Positions 25,680 to 36,000 are shown, counted from the first letter of the stretch. The stretch is 64,000 nucleotides of DNA from an uncultured Pseudomonadota bacterium (GCA_903921325.1 CAIXPL010000016.1:124001-188000), one strand, 5' to 3'. Notes: generated from the letters alone by a model not told the origin. Translations and numbers: made by a program.

Positions 25680-26486
25680 ATGAAAGCTCGCGGTTTGACA
25701 CGGGTTTGGATGAACGCGACGGGTTTGCTGCATTACTTGAGTTGCCTGCTCACATTGACTGTGTGTGGGTTGGCACAGGCACAGACCCCGATCGAACATA
25801 GTGCCGAGTGGCGTCTGCAGATCGATTTCCATGTGCCCGATGCCGCGCTTGCGGCCCTGTTACCGGCTGGCTGGGAGCCGCAGATTGCCACGGCCGGCGC
25901 CGCCAAGGACGCCAATGTGCGACTGATTTTCGTTGACCGTCTTGAGGTGAGTGCACCTGACGGTAAGCCGGTCGGCCGCGGCCAGTCACGCCTTGCCTAT
26001 CTGGCGGTACCGGTGCGCCGGCAGGGCAGCGATGAGGCCGGTCAGATGATCGTAGCGGGATTGACCGATCAGGCCGCCGATGTGCCCGGTGCATTTGGCA
26101 CGCTGCGGCTGGCGACTCAGGTGAGCATGCAGCGTGCCACGGACGTGGACGCCGCTGGCGTCGCTCATACCCGCGAAGATTGGCTCCTGTTGGGTGAGAC
26201 GGGTGAGCGGCTTGAGATCCACGCCCGCTACGAGCGAGGGGTGCCGCGCCGCGGCACGACCACCACCCGCTTTTACTCGCCCCAGGACCCAAGCCAGGTG
26301 CAAGTGTTCAAAGTGGAATCAGGCATCGACATCATGCGCAATGCCACGGTGCCGGTGCGCGATCGCGTAAGCGAGATGCGCTATGTTGCGAGCGGTGGTC
26401 GGTTCAGTGCCCTCTTTGATGGCAGCGAGCGCGTGCTCAGCATCGATGCATTTCCCTGGTACGACCGCTTGATACTGAAGCCCTGA
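25680..26486 (+). CDS. Exported protein of unknown function
   Basis: A 268-residue protein with a signal peptide (hydrophobic LSCLLTLTVCGL, cleavage near AQAQ). The mature part starts WRLQIDFHVPDAALAALLPAGWEP, which faintly recalls acetoacetate-decarboxylase-like or DUF2071 folds, but I do not regard this as an identification. No catalytic motif is evident. The start is ATG 25680, because the GGGAGA just before it is a good ribosome site; an ATG at 25668 lies on the far side of that site. It follows the Bug gene by 80 bases and precedes yaeQ by 3 bases. Confidence 0.65.
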   Translation: MKARGLTRVWMNATGLLHYLSCLLTLTVCGLAQAQTPIEHSAEWRLQIDFHVPDAALAALLPAGWEPQIATAGAAKDANVRLIFVDRLEVSAPDGKPVGRGQSRLAYLAVPVRRQGSDEAGQMIVAGLTDQAADVPGAFGTLRLATQVSMQRATDVDAAGVAHTREDWLLLGETGERLEIHARYERGVPRRGTTTTRFYSPQDPSQVQVFKVESGIDIMRNATVPVRDRVSEMRYVASGGRFSALFDGSERVLSIDAFPWYDRLILKP

Positions 26487-26489
26487 GCG

Positions 26490-27029
26490 ATGGCACTCGG
26501 CGCCACGATCCACAAGATCGAGCTCGAGATCAATGATCTCGATCGCAGTCACTTTGATCGCCAGTCGCTCTCGCTTGCGCGCCATCCTTCGGAAACCGAG
26601 GAGCGCCTCATGGTGCGCCTGCTCGCCTACGCACTGCATGCGGGTGAGGGGCTCACCTTTGGGCGTGGCATCTCAAATGACGAGGATGCAACGCTGTGGC
26701 AGCACGACCTCACCGGAGTGATGCGCCTGTGGGTCGAGGTCGGGCTGCCTGATGAGCGCTTGTTGCGGCGCGCGTCCGGGCGGGCCAGTCAGGTCATCTT
26801 GTATACCTATGGCGGGCGCAGTGCCGCGCAGTGGTGGACCCGTCATGGAACCGAGCTGGCGCGGTTGAGCAATCTGCGCGTCGTGTCACTGCCCGCCGAA
26901 TTTACCCAGGCCGTCGGCGCACTGGCCAGTCGCAACCAGAAGGTGCAGGTGATGGTGCAGGACAGCCTGGTCTGGATGACCCTGGACGATCAGACCTTGA
27001 CCGTACAACCGGTCGTGCTCAAAGAGTGA
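26490..27029 (+). CDS. yaeQ: YaeQ family protein
   Basis: A 179-residue cytosolic protein of the YaeQ family, which has a PD-(D/E)xK nuclease-like fold and an unclear role in vivo. The matching blocks are ATIHKIELEINDLDR at the N-terminus, RHPSETEERLMVRLLAYAL, and WVEVGLPDERLLRRASGRA. The length is normal. It starts 3 bases after the preceding exported-protein gene, so the two are probably co-translated. It is convergent with the 2OG-oxygenase gene. Confidence 0.9.
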   Translation: MALGATIHKIELEINDLDRSHFDRQSLSLARHPSETEERLMVRLLAYALHAGEGLTFGRGISNDEDATLWQHDLTGVMRLWVEVGLPDERLLRRASGRASQVILYTYGGRSAAQWWTRHGTELARLSNLRVVSLPAEFTQAVGALASRNQKVQVMVQDSLVWMTLDDQTLTVQPVVLKE

Positions 27030-27061
27030 TCAGACGCTCATGCTGACGCGCTCGGCGCTGC

Positions 27062-28051
27062 TCAATTCGTGATCGCAGAGTTGCCCTGCTGGTCGGGCAG
27101 ATCGTAGTTGCGGCGATTGACTTCAGCCAGGTACTGGCCGAACGAGAGCGGCGGATACCGCGGCGGATTGCTCGGTGAACTGCACCCGGGCAGGCATTCG
27201 AGGGGCACATCCAGACGCGTGCCAAAGAAAAACGGTATGGAGTAGCGGGTGCGGCCGCTCGCATTGATCACCCGATGCGGTGCTGAGCGGAACCGGTCAT
27301 TGGTCCAGCGTCGGCACATGTCGGCATTATTGAAGAGCAGACAACCGTCGATCACCGGTGCCTTGATCCATTCGCCCGCGCGGGAAAGAATTTCAAGCCC
27401 CGGCACTTTCTCCTGCGCGAGAAAGGTGCCATAACCATAGTCGGTATGCGGCCCGATGCCGAACTGACCAGGCCGGTCCGGATCGCGCGGCGGATAGTGC
27501 AGTAACCGCAGGTTATTCGTAGCGGGAGCGAACGCGGCGTGTGACTGCAGGTGATCGACGGGCAGGCCGAGGGCGATCGATTGCAGTGGCAGCATCTGCA
27601 TGGCGAGTGCCGACATCGCCTCGAAATACTCAAGCGTGGTTTCGCGAAAACCGCTGAGATCTTCCGGCCAGCGATTCTGAAACACCCATGGACGTCCGGC
27701 AATGCGATCGGGATGATCGACAGCGTAGTCGCGTCGAATGTAGAACGAGGCACTCAGGTCCGGTGCCACGCTGGCGCCATGGATCGAGGTGCGCTGGGTT
27801 TGTCCGCCCAGGGGCAGGTAGCCAACGATGCGATCGATGATGCGCAATTCAAGCTTCTTCTCTAGCGGCAGGCTGTGAAAGCGCTCGGCCTGCGCGAACA
27901 CGCGGTCAATCAGGTCCTGCGAGATGCCATGATTGCGCAGGAAGAAGAATCCCAGTTCGGTACTTGCCTCACGCAGTGCATTGGCGGTCGCCTCGAGGGC
28001 GCCGGATTCACCGGCCAGATAGGGCCCCAGATCAATGATGGCAATGGACAC
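27062..28051 (-). CDS. 2-oxoglutarate/Fe(II)-dependent oxygenase (isopenicillin-N-synthase-like)
   Basis: A soluble non-heme iron oxygenase of 329 residues. The iron triad is visible as H202-x-D204 in PHTDYG and H259 in PHRVIN, with the 2-oxoglutarate arginine and serine in RYSIPFF (R269, S271). The N-terminal DIOX_N-type block ELGFFFLRNHGI is present. Such enzymes hydroxylate or desaturate small molecules; the substrate is unknown. I use GTG 28051 because AAAGGAG stands 9 bases before it; the ATG at 28072 adds seven residues and has no ribosome site. It is divergent from the acyl-CoA synthetase gene. Confidence 0.85.
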   Translation of the reverse strand: MSIAIIDLGPYLAGESGALEATANALREASTELGFFFLRNHGISQDLIDRVFAQAERFHSLPLEKKLELRIIDRIVGYLPLGGQTQRTSIHGASVAPDLSASFYIRRDYAVDHPDRIAGRPWVFQNRWPEDLSGFRETTLEYFEAMSALAMQMLPLQSIALGLPVDHLQSHAAFAPATNNLRLLHYPPRDPDRPGQFGIGPHTDYGYGTFLAQEKVPGLEILSRAGEWIKAPVIDGCLLFNNADMCRRWTNDRFRSAPHRVINASGRTRYSIPFFFGTRLDVPLECLPGCSSPSNPPRYPPLSFGQYLAEVNRRNYDLPDQQGNSAITN

Positions 28052-28220
28052 GGGTCGAGGCTCCTTTGGCATACCGGTGCTTGAAGGTTATTCGGCCGAT
28101 TTTACCGATGCTGTTGCGAACCGGCGCGGCGACAGCGACAATCAGGGAGGGACCGGGGAGTCCCGCAGAACGTGGGATCTGCCAGCAGTGGGGCAGTCAA
28201 GGCGGTGGCGAGAATCGGCG

Positions 28221-28250
28221 CAGCGAGCGCACAACCAGCGAGCGCACAAC
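28221..28250. repeat. 15-bp tandem duplication
   Basis: CAGCGAGCGCACAAC occurs twice in direct succession (28221-28235 and 28236-28250) with no mismatch. It lies in the 270-base divergent gap between the 2OG oxygenase and the acyl-CoA synthetase. A recent slippage event is likely. Confidence 0.9.
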
Positions 28251-28324
28251 AACTGCACGGTAACAGCGAGGCTGTGGATGATGGCAAGTAATCGGCGGCC
28301 TGACGGCAGCGTGGTGGCACAGCG

Positions 28325-30637
28325 ATGAACCGGCCGTCCGAGGATGTCTTTAACGCGCTGTTTCGGCCGCGTCAGGTGGCCCTGGTCGGGGCCTCTGCGA
28401 CACCGGGCAAACTGGGTCATACCGTTCTCAGCAATTTGATCGCGGGGGGGTATGCGGGTGCCATCTGGCCTGTCAATCCGAGCGCGACCAGCATTCTTGG
28501 ACTTGACAGCTATCGTGCAATCGAGGCGCTGCCCGGTCCGGCTGATTGTGCCTTTCTGGCCATTCCGGCAGCCGCGGTCATCGATTCGGTACGCGCCTGC
28601 GCGCAAGTGGGCGTGCGGGTGGTCATTATCGGTGCGGCCGGGTTTGCCGAGCTGGGGACCGAGGAGGGTCTGGTGCGAGAACGCGAACTCGCGCGCATCG
28701 CACGCGAAAGCGGCATGCGTCTGCTCGGGCCCAACACCAACGGCATCATGAGCGTGGGCGATCGATTGTCGCTGGGCTATAACGTGGCGCATGCCGAACA
28801 ATTTGCGTTGGCACCGATCTCGATACTTTCGCATAGCGGTGCCTTGTTCGATGGCATCGCGCGCCGCCTGCGCGATCTGGGTGCCGGTTTCTCCCGCTTT
28901 GTACCGGTGGGCAACGAGACTGATCTGAATATGCTTGATCTGTTCGAGCACCTGGTTGACGACGAGGCGACGCGCGTGATCGGTCTGGTGCTTGAGGCCT
29001 TGTCTGACGGAGCGCGCTTTCGCCAGCTCGCAGAGCGTGCCCGTGCGCGCGGCCAATCGGTGGTGGCGCTGAAAATCGGCCGATCTGCCCGCGGCGTCGA
29101 GGCAACTCTGGCACATTCCAGCCGGTTGGCTGGCAGCGAACGGGCGTACAACGCACTGATGCGCGCCGCCGGTGTCGGCATGGTCACTTCGGTGGAAACC
29201 CTGGCTGGTGCCTGCGCCATGCTTGCAGGCACGTCAGGGCCGTCAGGTGGCTCGGATGCCGCGGATGCATCAGGTACAGCGGGCACAGCGGGCACAGCGG
29301 GCACAGCGGGTACAGCGGGTACAGCGGGTACAGCGGGTACAGCGGCGCGCGATCGACGTCTCGTGTGTGTCACTACCTCGGGTGCCGGCGGAGCGATATT
29401 GGCCGATTACGCGAGCGAACGTGGCCTGCCACTGGCGGGTGATGCCAATGGGCGCTGGAGCGCGCCGGTGGCGGCGTTCATTGATACGCTGCCGACCATG
29501 GCAGCGATACGCAACCCGATTGATCTGGGGTCAATCGGTGATTGGGGCCTGCTTGGTCAGGTTCTGGGCCGCTGCGGTGATCATGGCTTTGTCGGGCCGA
29601 CCGTGTGCTATGCCCATATGGGCCCGGTGCCGGGCATGGGAGAGCAACTGGCCGATGCGCTGGTTGCCCGGCGCGCGGCGCAAGTGGCACCGGTGCTCGT
29701 GTTGGCCCCAGGGGGGCTCAGCACGGCGGTCGAGGCGCGTTGCCAGGCCGGTGGTGTCATGGTGTTTCGTGACACCACGACGTGCTTTGACAGCCTGGCC
29801 TGTTTTGATGCGCTGCGCGGCGGCGCGGCGCTGAACACTGAATCGTCCACGCACAAAGCTGAGGCAGGCCTGCCAGAGGTGTTACTGAGCGAGTTGAGTA
29901 GCGTTTCGGCGACCACAATCGACTCCGCCACGCGCAGCGCCGAACCCAGCCGGCAAGAAGTGTTTCTGAGCGAGTGGGATAGTGCGGCAGCGCTCGGCGC
30001 AGCGGGCTTGCCTATGGTGAGTTCGCATACGGTTCGAACGCTGCAGGAGGCACTGCACGCGGCCGCGGCTATCGGATATCCGGTGGTGCTCAAGGCACTC
30101 GCCCCAGGTGTCGCACACAAGCACCGCGCCGGACTGGTGATGCCCGCACTGGCCGATGAGCTGGCACTGATGCAGGCGTTCTCTGGTATCGAAATTCGAC
30201 TCGATGCCCTGGGCCATGAAGCGGGGGCAGTCGATTTCCTGGTGCAGCCGATGATCGCGGCCAGCGTGGAGGTGATAGCCGGCATCAGCCGTGAGGATCC
30301 TTTGGGGCTATTCTTGTTGTTTGGCATGGGGGGGGTGCACGCCGAAGCGCTGGATCGCGTTGAACTGGTCGCCTTACCCGCCTCGCGCGAGCGAATTGCT
30401 GAACGGGTATACCAATCGGATCTTGCCCGCATCGTGCGTTCGGTTGAACCGGAGCACCACGAGTTGATGCTCGAACGGATCGCGCACACGCTGGACGCTC
30501 TACAGAGCTATGCGCTCTCGCATGCGGCTCGATTGCGCTCGGTAGAGATCAATCCGCTGCGCGTCGGACCGCATAGCTGTATCGCGGTGGACGCGTTGAT
30601 CGTGCTCGATCGCCACACCGAGCATGGTCATGGGTGA
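28325..30637 (+). CDS. Acyl-CoA synthetase (NDP-forming), acetate-CoA ligase family
   Basis: A 770-residue fused enzyme of the acetate/acyl-CoA ligase (ADP-forming) type, which joins a carboxylic acid to CoA with ATP through phospho-enzyme chemistry. The N-terminal CoA-binding domain starts FRPRQVALVGASATPGKLGH (about residues 10-130); the succinyl-CoA-ligase-like part has SHSGALFDGIARR; the C-terminal ATP-grasp domain has GYPVVLKALAPGVAHKH and DFLVQPMI. Between the first two parts and within the linker are expansions: eight tandem Gly-Thr-Ala repeats and a duplicated LSE segment. The acid is unknown. An orphan Bug protein gene follows, a pairing that suggests uptake and activation of the same acid. 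Confidence 0.85.
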   Translation: MNRPSEDVFNALFRPRQVALVGASATPGKLGHTVLSNLIAGGYAGAIWPVNPSATSILGLDSYRAIEALPGPADCAFLAIPAAAVIDSVRACAQVGVRVVIIGAAGFAELGTEEGLVRERELARIARESGMRLLGPNTNGIMSVGDRLSLGYNVAHAEQFALAPISILSHSGALFDGIARRLRDLGAGFSRFVPVGNETDLNMLDLFEHLVDDEATRVIGLVLEALSDGARFRQLAERARARGQSVVALKIGRSARGVEATLAHSSRLAGSERAYNALMRAAGVGMVTSVETLAGACAMLAGTSGPSGGSDAADASGTAGTAGTAGTAGTAGTAGTAGTAARDRRLVCVTTSGAGGAILADYASERGLPLAGDANGRWSAPVAAFIDTLPTMAAIRNPIDLGSIGDWGLLGQVLGRCGDHGFVGPTVCYAHMGPVPGMGEQLADALVARRAAQVAPVLVLAPGGLSTAVEARCQAGGVMVFRDTTTCFDSLACFDALRGGAALNTESSTHKAEAGLPEVLLSELSSVSATTIDSATRSAEPSRQEVFLSEWDSAAALGAAGLPMVSSHTVRTLQEALHAAAAIGYPVVLKALAPGVAHKHRAGLVMPALADELALMQAFSGIEIRLDALGHEAGAVDFLVQPMIAASVEVIAGISREDPLGLFLLFGMGGVHAEALDRVELVALPASRERIAERVYQSDLARIVRSVEPEHHELMLERIAHTLDALQSYALSHAARLRSVEINPLRVGPHSCIAVDALIVLDRHTEHGHG
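29273..29344 (+). repeat. Eight tandem 9-bp repeats inside the acyl-CoA synthetase gene
   Basis: Eight copies of GGYACAGCG in direct succession, units 2-4 with C and the others with T at the third base. In frame they encode eight Gly-Thr-Ala triplets. Because the unit is 9 bp, gain or loss keeps the frame, so repeat number could vary without destroying the enzyme. Confidence 0.93.
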
Positions 30638-30714
30638 GTCGCACTATGACGTTAGCGCAGCAGAAGGCCTGATCGTGCTTGATTGCCGCGTCGAGCGTGG
30701 TCATGGATAAGTCG
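30598..30714 (+). repeat. Imperfect 44-bp direct repeat, end of one gene and start of the next
   Basis: Bases 30598-30641 (last codons of the acyl-CoA synthetase) and 30671-30714 (start region of the following Bug gene) match at 36 of 44 positions, 73 bases apart. All eight differences are transitions. The second copy supplies the GTGGTCATGGATAA start region of the Bug gene. Confidence 0.75.
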
Positions 30715-31743
30715 GGGCGCAGCACCAATCGAGCGCGGGTTGCTCTGGCAAGGCTGGCGCATGCGCTCTTGGTCGTGCTGTTGCCTGGGCAATTGCTGCC
30801 TGGCCTGGCGCTTGTCACGACCAGTGAGAGTCGCGCGCAGGCATCAGCGTGGCCGACGAAGCCCCTGCGCCTCGTGGTGCCGTTTGCGCCGGGCGCGGTG
30901 ACCGATCAGATCGGCCGCACCGTGGCCGCGCGGTTGTCGCAGAATCTGGGGCAGCCGGTCGTGGTAGAGAACAAGGCAGGCGCTGGCGGCACACTCGGGG
31001 CAGAACTGGTGGCGCATGCCGCCGGCGATGGCTACACGCTGCTCCTGGGCGAGCCAGGGTCAACCGCAATCAATGCCACGCTGATGAAAGGGCAACTCGG
31101 ATTTGACCCGGCCAATGATTTGATTGGGGTCTCGCAAATTGTCGAGGTGCCACTCATTATGGTGGCCCACCCGAGCCTCGGGATACGTTCCCTCGCAGAG
31201 TTACCCAATGCAAGCCGGCAGCGGCCATTGCCTTATGGTTCGGCTGGAACAGGGACGATGCAGCATCTCACCGTCGAAATGTTGCGCCTGCAAAGCGGTG
31301 CGGCGCTCATTCATGTGCCCTACCGCGGCGGCGCTCCGGCGATGACCGACTTGCTGTCTGGCCAATTGCCGCTGCTGGTACTCACCGTTCCGACCGCGTT
31401 TCCCCACTTGCAAGCAGGCAAGATCGTGCCCTTGGCAGTGCTGAGTCGTGCTCGCGTCGCGGCAGTTCCCGATGTTGCCACTGCGATTGAGGAAGGCTAT
31501 GCCGGATTTGCGGTGGTGCCGTGGCAGGGTTTTTTTGTACCTGCGGCAACCCCCACCAGTTTGATTGTGCGACTGAATGCCGAGATACGGCGAGCGGCTG
31601 CGTCGCCTGATGTCCATGACAAACTGACTGCCGTTGGCAACGAAGTGGTGACCGGGACTCCCGAGGCGTTTCAGCAGTTGGTGCGCGATGAGATCGTGCG
31701 CTGGGCCAAGGTCATCAAGGAGGCAGGTGTAACCGCCAATTGA
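30703..31743 (+). CDS. Bug-family (TctC) periplasmic substrate-binding protein
   Basis: Orphan periplasmic binding protein of 346 residues. The signal region (LAHALLVVLLPGQLLPGLAL) is followed by the hallmark WPTKPLRLVVPFAPGAVTDQI, VENKAGAGGTLG and HVPYRGGAPA. I use ATG 30703; a TTG at 30679 is possible. Its start region lies in a duplicated copy of the end of the preceding gene, so the gene may have gained its start by that duplication. It follows the acyl-CoA synthetase by 65 bases, and the likely ligand is a carboxylate. No transporter genes adjoin. Confidence 0.88.
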   Translation: MDKSGRSTNRARVALARLAHALLVVLLPGQLLPGLALVTTSESRAQASAWPTKPLRLVVPFAPGAVTDQIGRTVAARLSQNLGQPVVVENKAGAGGTLGAELVAHAAGDGYTLLLGEPGSTAINATLMKGQLGFDPANDLIGVSQIVEVPLIMVAHPSLGIRSLAELPNASRQRPLPYGSAGTGTMQHLTVEMLRLQSGAALIHVPYRGGAPAMTDLLSGQLPLLVLTVPTAFPHLQAGKIVPLAVLSRARVAAVPDVATAIEEGYAGFAVVPWQGFFVPAATPTSLIVRLNAEIRRAAASPDVHDKLTAVGNEVVTGTPEAFQQLVRDEIVRWAKVIKEAGVTAN

Positions 31744-31820
31744 GGGCTGGACGCAGCGAGCAGAAATTTCAATAGACTCTGCTATATTCGATCGAGTACA
31801 AAGACAAGGACTGGGCTGAC

Positions 31821-33023
31821 GTGTTTGCAAATTCTGTGTCGTTGCTCGGTCGTGCACTTGCCCGTTCGGGTTTGGTTGCCACGCTGCTCATTCTGGTCGC
31901 CAGCCTGTTGCTGACCGCGTGCGGAGACAAGCCCGGCGCTGCCGCTGCGGCGCGACCGCCTGCCGCGGTGCGCTTCATCACAGTGGCCCAGCGCGATGTT
32001 GCGATCAGCAGTGAATTCGTCGCGCACACGCGTAGCGCCCATGAAGTCGAGATACGCTCGCGGGTCAACGGTTTTATCGAGCGCCAGTCCTACACCGAGG
32101 GCGAAATTGTCCCTGAAGGGCAGGTGATGTTCTCGATCGACCCCAAACCATTCCAGGCGCAATTGAACGCGCAGCGCGCGGCGCTCGATCGCTATCAATC
32201 CAGTTTGGCCGTGGCGCGCGCCAACCTGGATCGCATCAAGCCGCTGGCGGCGCTCGATGCCTTGTCGCAAAAAGACCTGGATGATGCGACTGGACGCTAT
32301 GAAGCGGCCGCCGCCGACGTCGAGCAGGCCACGGCCATGGTCGAGACGGCACAGCTCAACCTGTCCTACTGCACGATTCGTGCGCCATTTACCGGCGTGA
32401 GTGGCAAGGCTGAGCGCCAGGAGGGCGCCTACGTCAATGAGCCCAACAGTTTGCTCACCCATCTCGCGGCACTCTCGCCGATGGAAATTGAATTCAGCGT
32501 GTCGGAGAATCAGATCCAGACACTGCGCAGGCAGATCGAACGCGGTTTGGTACGACCACCCCGCGATCAAAGCTATCAGATCGAGGTGATTCTGGTCGAT
32601 GGCAGCGTACACCCGGAAGTGGGGCACATTACCTTTCGATCACCGGACTTCGATCCCACGACCGGCACCTACATGATGCGTGCACAGGTGACCAATCGCG
32701 TGGGGCATCTGCGCCCGAATCAATTTGTCCGCGTGCGCCTGGTCGGGGCAGCGCGTCCCAAAGCCATACTGGTGCCGCAGCGCGCGGTTCAGCAAGGGGC
32801 CAAAGGCGCATTCGTCTGGGTGATCGGTGCCGATAACAAGGCGCAGCCACGGCCGGTGACTACCGCTGACTGGTCGGGTGAGGATTGGATCATCGAGGAG
32901 GGGCTTGCAGCCGGTGACCGCGTGCTGGTCGAGGGTCTGGTGACGCTTGCACCGGGCGCCGCCATCAACGCGTTGCCGCTCGAAGCCGCCGCAGCGGGCG
33001 CCGGTAACGGCACCCAGCACTAA
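31821..33023 (+). CDS. RND efflux periplasmic adaptor lipoprotein (AcrA/MexA type)
   Basis: Membrane fusion protein that bridges the inner-membrane pump and the outer-membrane channel. The 400-residue protein starts at GTG 31821 and has a lipobox LLTAC with the lipid-modified cysteine C34. Then come the lipoyl halves (VEIRSRVNGFIERQSYTEGEIV and LSYCTIRAPFTGVSGKAE), an alpha-hairpin between them and the beta-barrel. The C-terminal membrane-proximal region contains VLVPQRAVQQGAKGAFVWVI. The pump gene starts 13 bases later and the channel gene overlaps that, so the full tripartite system is one operon. No regulator gene is adjacent. Confidence 0.93.
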   Translation: MFANSVSLLGRALARSGLVATLLILVASLLLTACGDKPGAAAAARPPAAVRFITVAQRDVAISSEFVAHTRSAHEVEIRSRVNGFIERQSYTEGEIVPEGQVMFSIDPKPFQAQLNAQRAALDRYQSSLAVARANLDRIKPLAALDALSQKDLDDATGRYEAAAADVEQATAMVETAQLNLSYCTIRAPFTGVSGKAERQEGAYVNEPNSLLTHLAALSPMEIEFSVSENQIQTLRRQIERGLVRPPRDQSYQIEVILVDGSVHPEVGHITFRSPDFDPTTGTYMMRAQVTNRVGHLRPNQFVRVRLVGAARPKAILVPQRAVQQGAKGAFVWVIGADNKAQPRPVTTADWSGEDWIIEEGLAAGDRVLVEGLVTLAPGAAINALPLEAAAAGAGNGTQH

Positions 33024-33036
33024 CCGGGGTCAGCCG

Positions 33037-36000
33037 ATGTTCTCCCGGTTTTTCATTGAGCGGCCGATCTTTGCCGCGGTACTCTCGATCATCGTTTCCA
33101 TCGGCGGGCTGGTGGCGCTGGCGGTGCTGCCGGTCGAACAGTACCCGACGATCACGCCGGTGCAGGTCACGGTTAGCGCCAATTACCCGGGCGCTGACTC
33201 GCAGACGCTGGCCGATTCGGTCGCCGCGCCGATCGAAGCGCAGATCAACGGCGTGGACAAGATGCTCTACATGCAGTCTTCGTCTTCATCGACTGGTCAG
33301 CTCAGCCTGACGGTTTTTTTCTCGCTCGATACCGATCCCGATGCGGCCCAGGTTCAGGTGCAGAACCGGGTCAACCTGGCATTGCCGCAACTGCCCCAGG
33401 CAGTGACCCAGAATGGTGTACGGGTCGAGAAGAAATCCTCCTCGATCATGATGTTCATCGGCATCACCGGCAAGGGCGATCGCTATAGCGCGGATTACAT
33501 CGCCAACTACGCCAATGTGTATGTGCTCGATGCCATCAAGCGGGTGCCCGGTGCCGGGCAGGCGACCATCATGGGTCTGCCGGATCAGGCCATGCGGATA
33601 TGGACTAACCCCGACCGCATGGCGGCGCTGGGTATTACCGCAACCGATGTGCGTAACGCCATCAACAGTCAGAATGCCCTGTTTGGTGCGGGTCAGATCG
33701 GCCAGGAGCCGAACGCCGACCCGGTACAACTGACCTTCCCGGTGGTTACTCAGGGGCCGTTCACGCAGCCGCGCGATTATGAAAACATCATTCTGCGTGC
33801 CAACCCGGATGGATCGGCCATCGTGCGGCTGGGTGATGTCGCACGCGCCGAGGTCGGGCTGCGCCAGTACCTGGTCGATAGCAAGCTGAACGGCGCGCCG
33901 GCCACCTTCATCGCGATCTACCAGCAGCCCGGTGCCAATGGCCTTGCCGTATCAAGTGCCGTGCGCAAAACCCTGGAGGAGATGCGTGGCCGTTTTCCCG
34001 AAGGGCTTGACTACGCCATTGCGCTCGACACGACCGATTTCGTACGCCTGTCAATCGATGAGGTGGTGCACACGCTGATCGAGGCGGTGATTCTGGTGGT
34101 GCTGGTGATCTACCTGTTCCTGCAGAACATACGCGCCACGGTGATCGCGATCAGCGCCATTTTTGTGTCGCTGCTCGGTACCTTCATTGGCATGCTGGCA
34201 CTCGGGTTTTCGGTGAACCTGCTCACGCTCTTTGGCATGGTGCTCGCAATCGGCATTGTGGTCGACGATGCCATCGTGGTGGTCGAGAATGTCGAGCGCA
34301 TCATGAACGAGAAGGGGCTGGCGGCCAAGCCTGCCACGGTGCAGGCGATGCAGGAGGTGTTCGGACCGGTCATTGCCGTCGTGCTGGTGCTGGCGGCCGT
34401 GTTCATACCCGCGGCGTTTCTCCCCGGAACGACGGGTCAGCTCTACAAGCAATTCGCCATCACGATCGCGATTTCAGTCGCAATCTCCGGGGGGGTGGCG
34501 CTCACCCTCACACCGGCACTGTGCGGGGTGATGCTTACCCATGTGCATGCCCCGCAGCGCGGGTTCTTTGCCTGGTTCAATCGCGGGTTTGTGCGTCTCA
34601 CCCGCGGCTATGGACGTTTGCTGCACACGGTGATTCGCCGCATGCTGATCGCATTCCTGCTGATCGGGGTGATGGTCTGGGGCATAGTTCATTTGTTCCG
34701 GATCATTCCAACGAGTTTTGTGCCCAATGAAGACCAGGGCTATGTGATGGCTGCAGTCATCATGCCCGATGCCGCCAGCCTTGATCGGGCGCGCAAGATA
34801 TCGGCGAAGGTCGATCAGGTGCTCGCCAATGATCCGGCGGTGCAGTATCGGGTGCAAATCCCCGGTTACAGCCTGCTCGACGGTGGCTTCAAGACCAATA
34901 GCGCAACATTCTTCATTGCTCTGCGCGATTTGCGCGAACGCTACGCCAGCTTCGAATCGATGATGGCGCAAAACGCGCGCGCGGTACTGGTTAATCTGCG
35001 CGCTCAGACGGTGGATATTCCCGAGGCGCTGGTGGTGCCGATTGCCCCGCCCGCGATCCCGGGGATCGGCGCCACCGGCGGGTTTGAGTTCTGGATACAG
35101 GATAGCGATGGGGGTAGTGCCCAGCGCCTGCAGGAAGTGACCCAGGCGTTTCTCGCCAAGGCGCGCGAACGGCCCGAACTCACCGGCCTGTCGACCACCT
35201 TTCGCGCCACGTCACGCCAGTTGAAGGCTGATGTGAATCGGGAGAAGGCCACGCTGCTTGGTGTGCCCGTCCAGGATGTCTATGCCGCCTTGCAAGCGCA
35301 ATTTGGCTCGGTGGTCGTGAGCCAGTTCAATCAGTTCAGCCGGGTCTGGTATGTCGTGATGCAATCGGAGCCGCAGTTTCGCGCCCGCCCCGAGGACATC
35401 ACGCGTCTCTATACGCGATCGAGCAAGGGCGACATGATTCCGCTCTCTGCGGTGGTCACCACGCACTATGTCGGCGGACCGGATCTACTGCCGCGCTTCA
35501 ACGGATTTCCAGCATCCAAGGTGATCGGCAATGCCAACGCGGGCTATAGCTCGGGTCAGGCGCTGCAGGTGATGGAAGAGGTCGCGGCCGACGTTCTGCC
35601 CAAGGGCTACACGTTTGCATGGTCGGGGCTCGCCTATGAAGAGAAGCAGTCTGGCAGTACATCGACGCTTGCTTTTGCGTTTGGTCTGTTGCTCGTGTTT
35701 CTGATCCTGGCTGCGCAATATGAATCCTGGTCGTTGCCGGTATCGGTCGTCACCGCGGTGCCCTTTGGCATCATCGGGGCGCTGGTGGCGAACTACGCAC
35801 GTGGATTGCAAAACGATGTCTACTTCCAGATTGGTTTGCTGGTGTTGGTCGGTCTGGCCGCCAAGAACGCAATCCTGATCGTGGAATTTGCCGTGGAGTT
35901 GATGCACAAGGGCCGCTCAGCCCGCGATGCCGCCATCGAGGCCGGTGAGCTGCGCTTGCGGCCGATCATCATGACCTCGCTTGCCTTTGTCGCAGGGGTC

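Noticed and set aside
29608-30489. Minus-strand open frame of 293 codons opposite the acyl-CoA synthetase
   Set aside because: Serine and alanine rich antisense frame, opposite conserved ATP-grasp motifs.
31783-31788. TATATT as the -10 box of the efflux operon
   Set aside because: No acceptable -35 hexamer stands at the right distance, so I did not list it as a feature.
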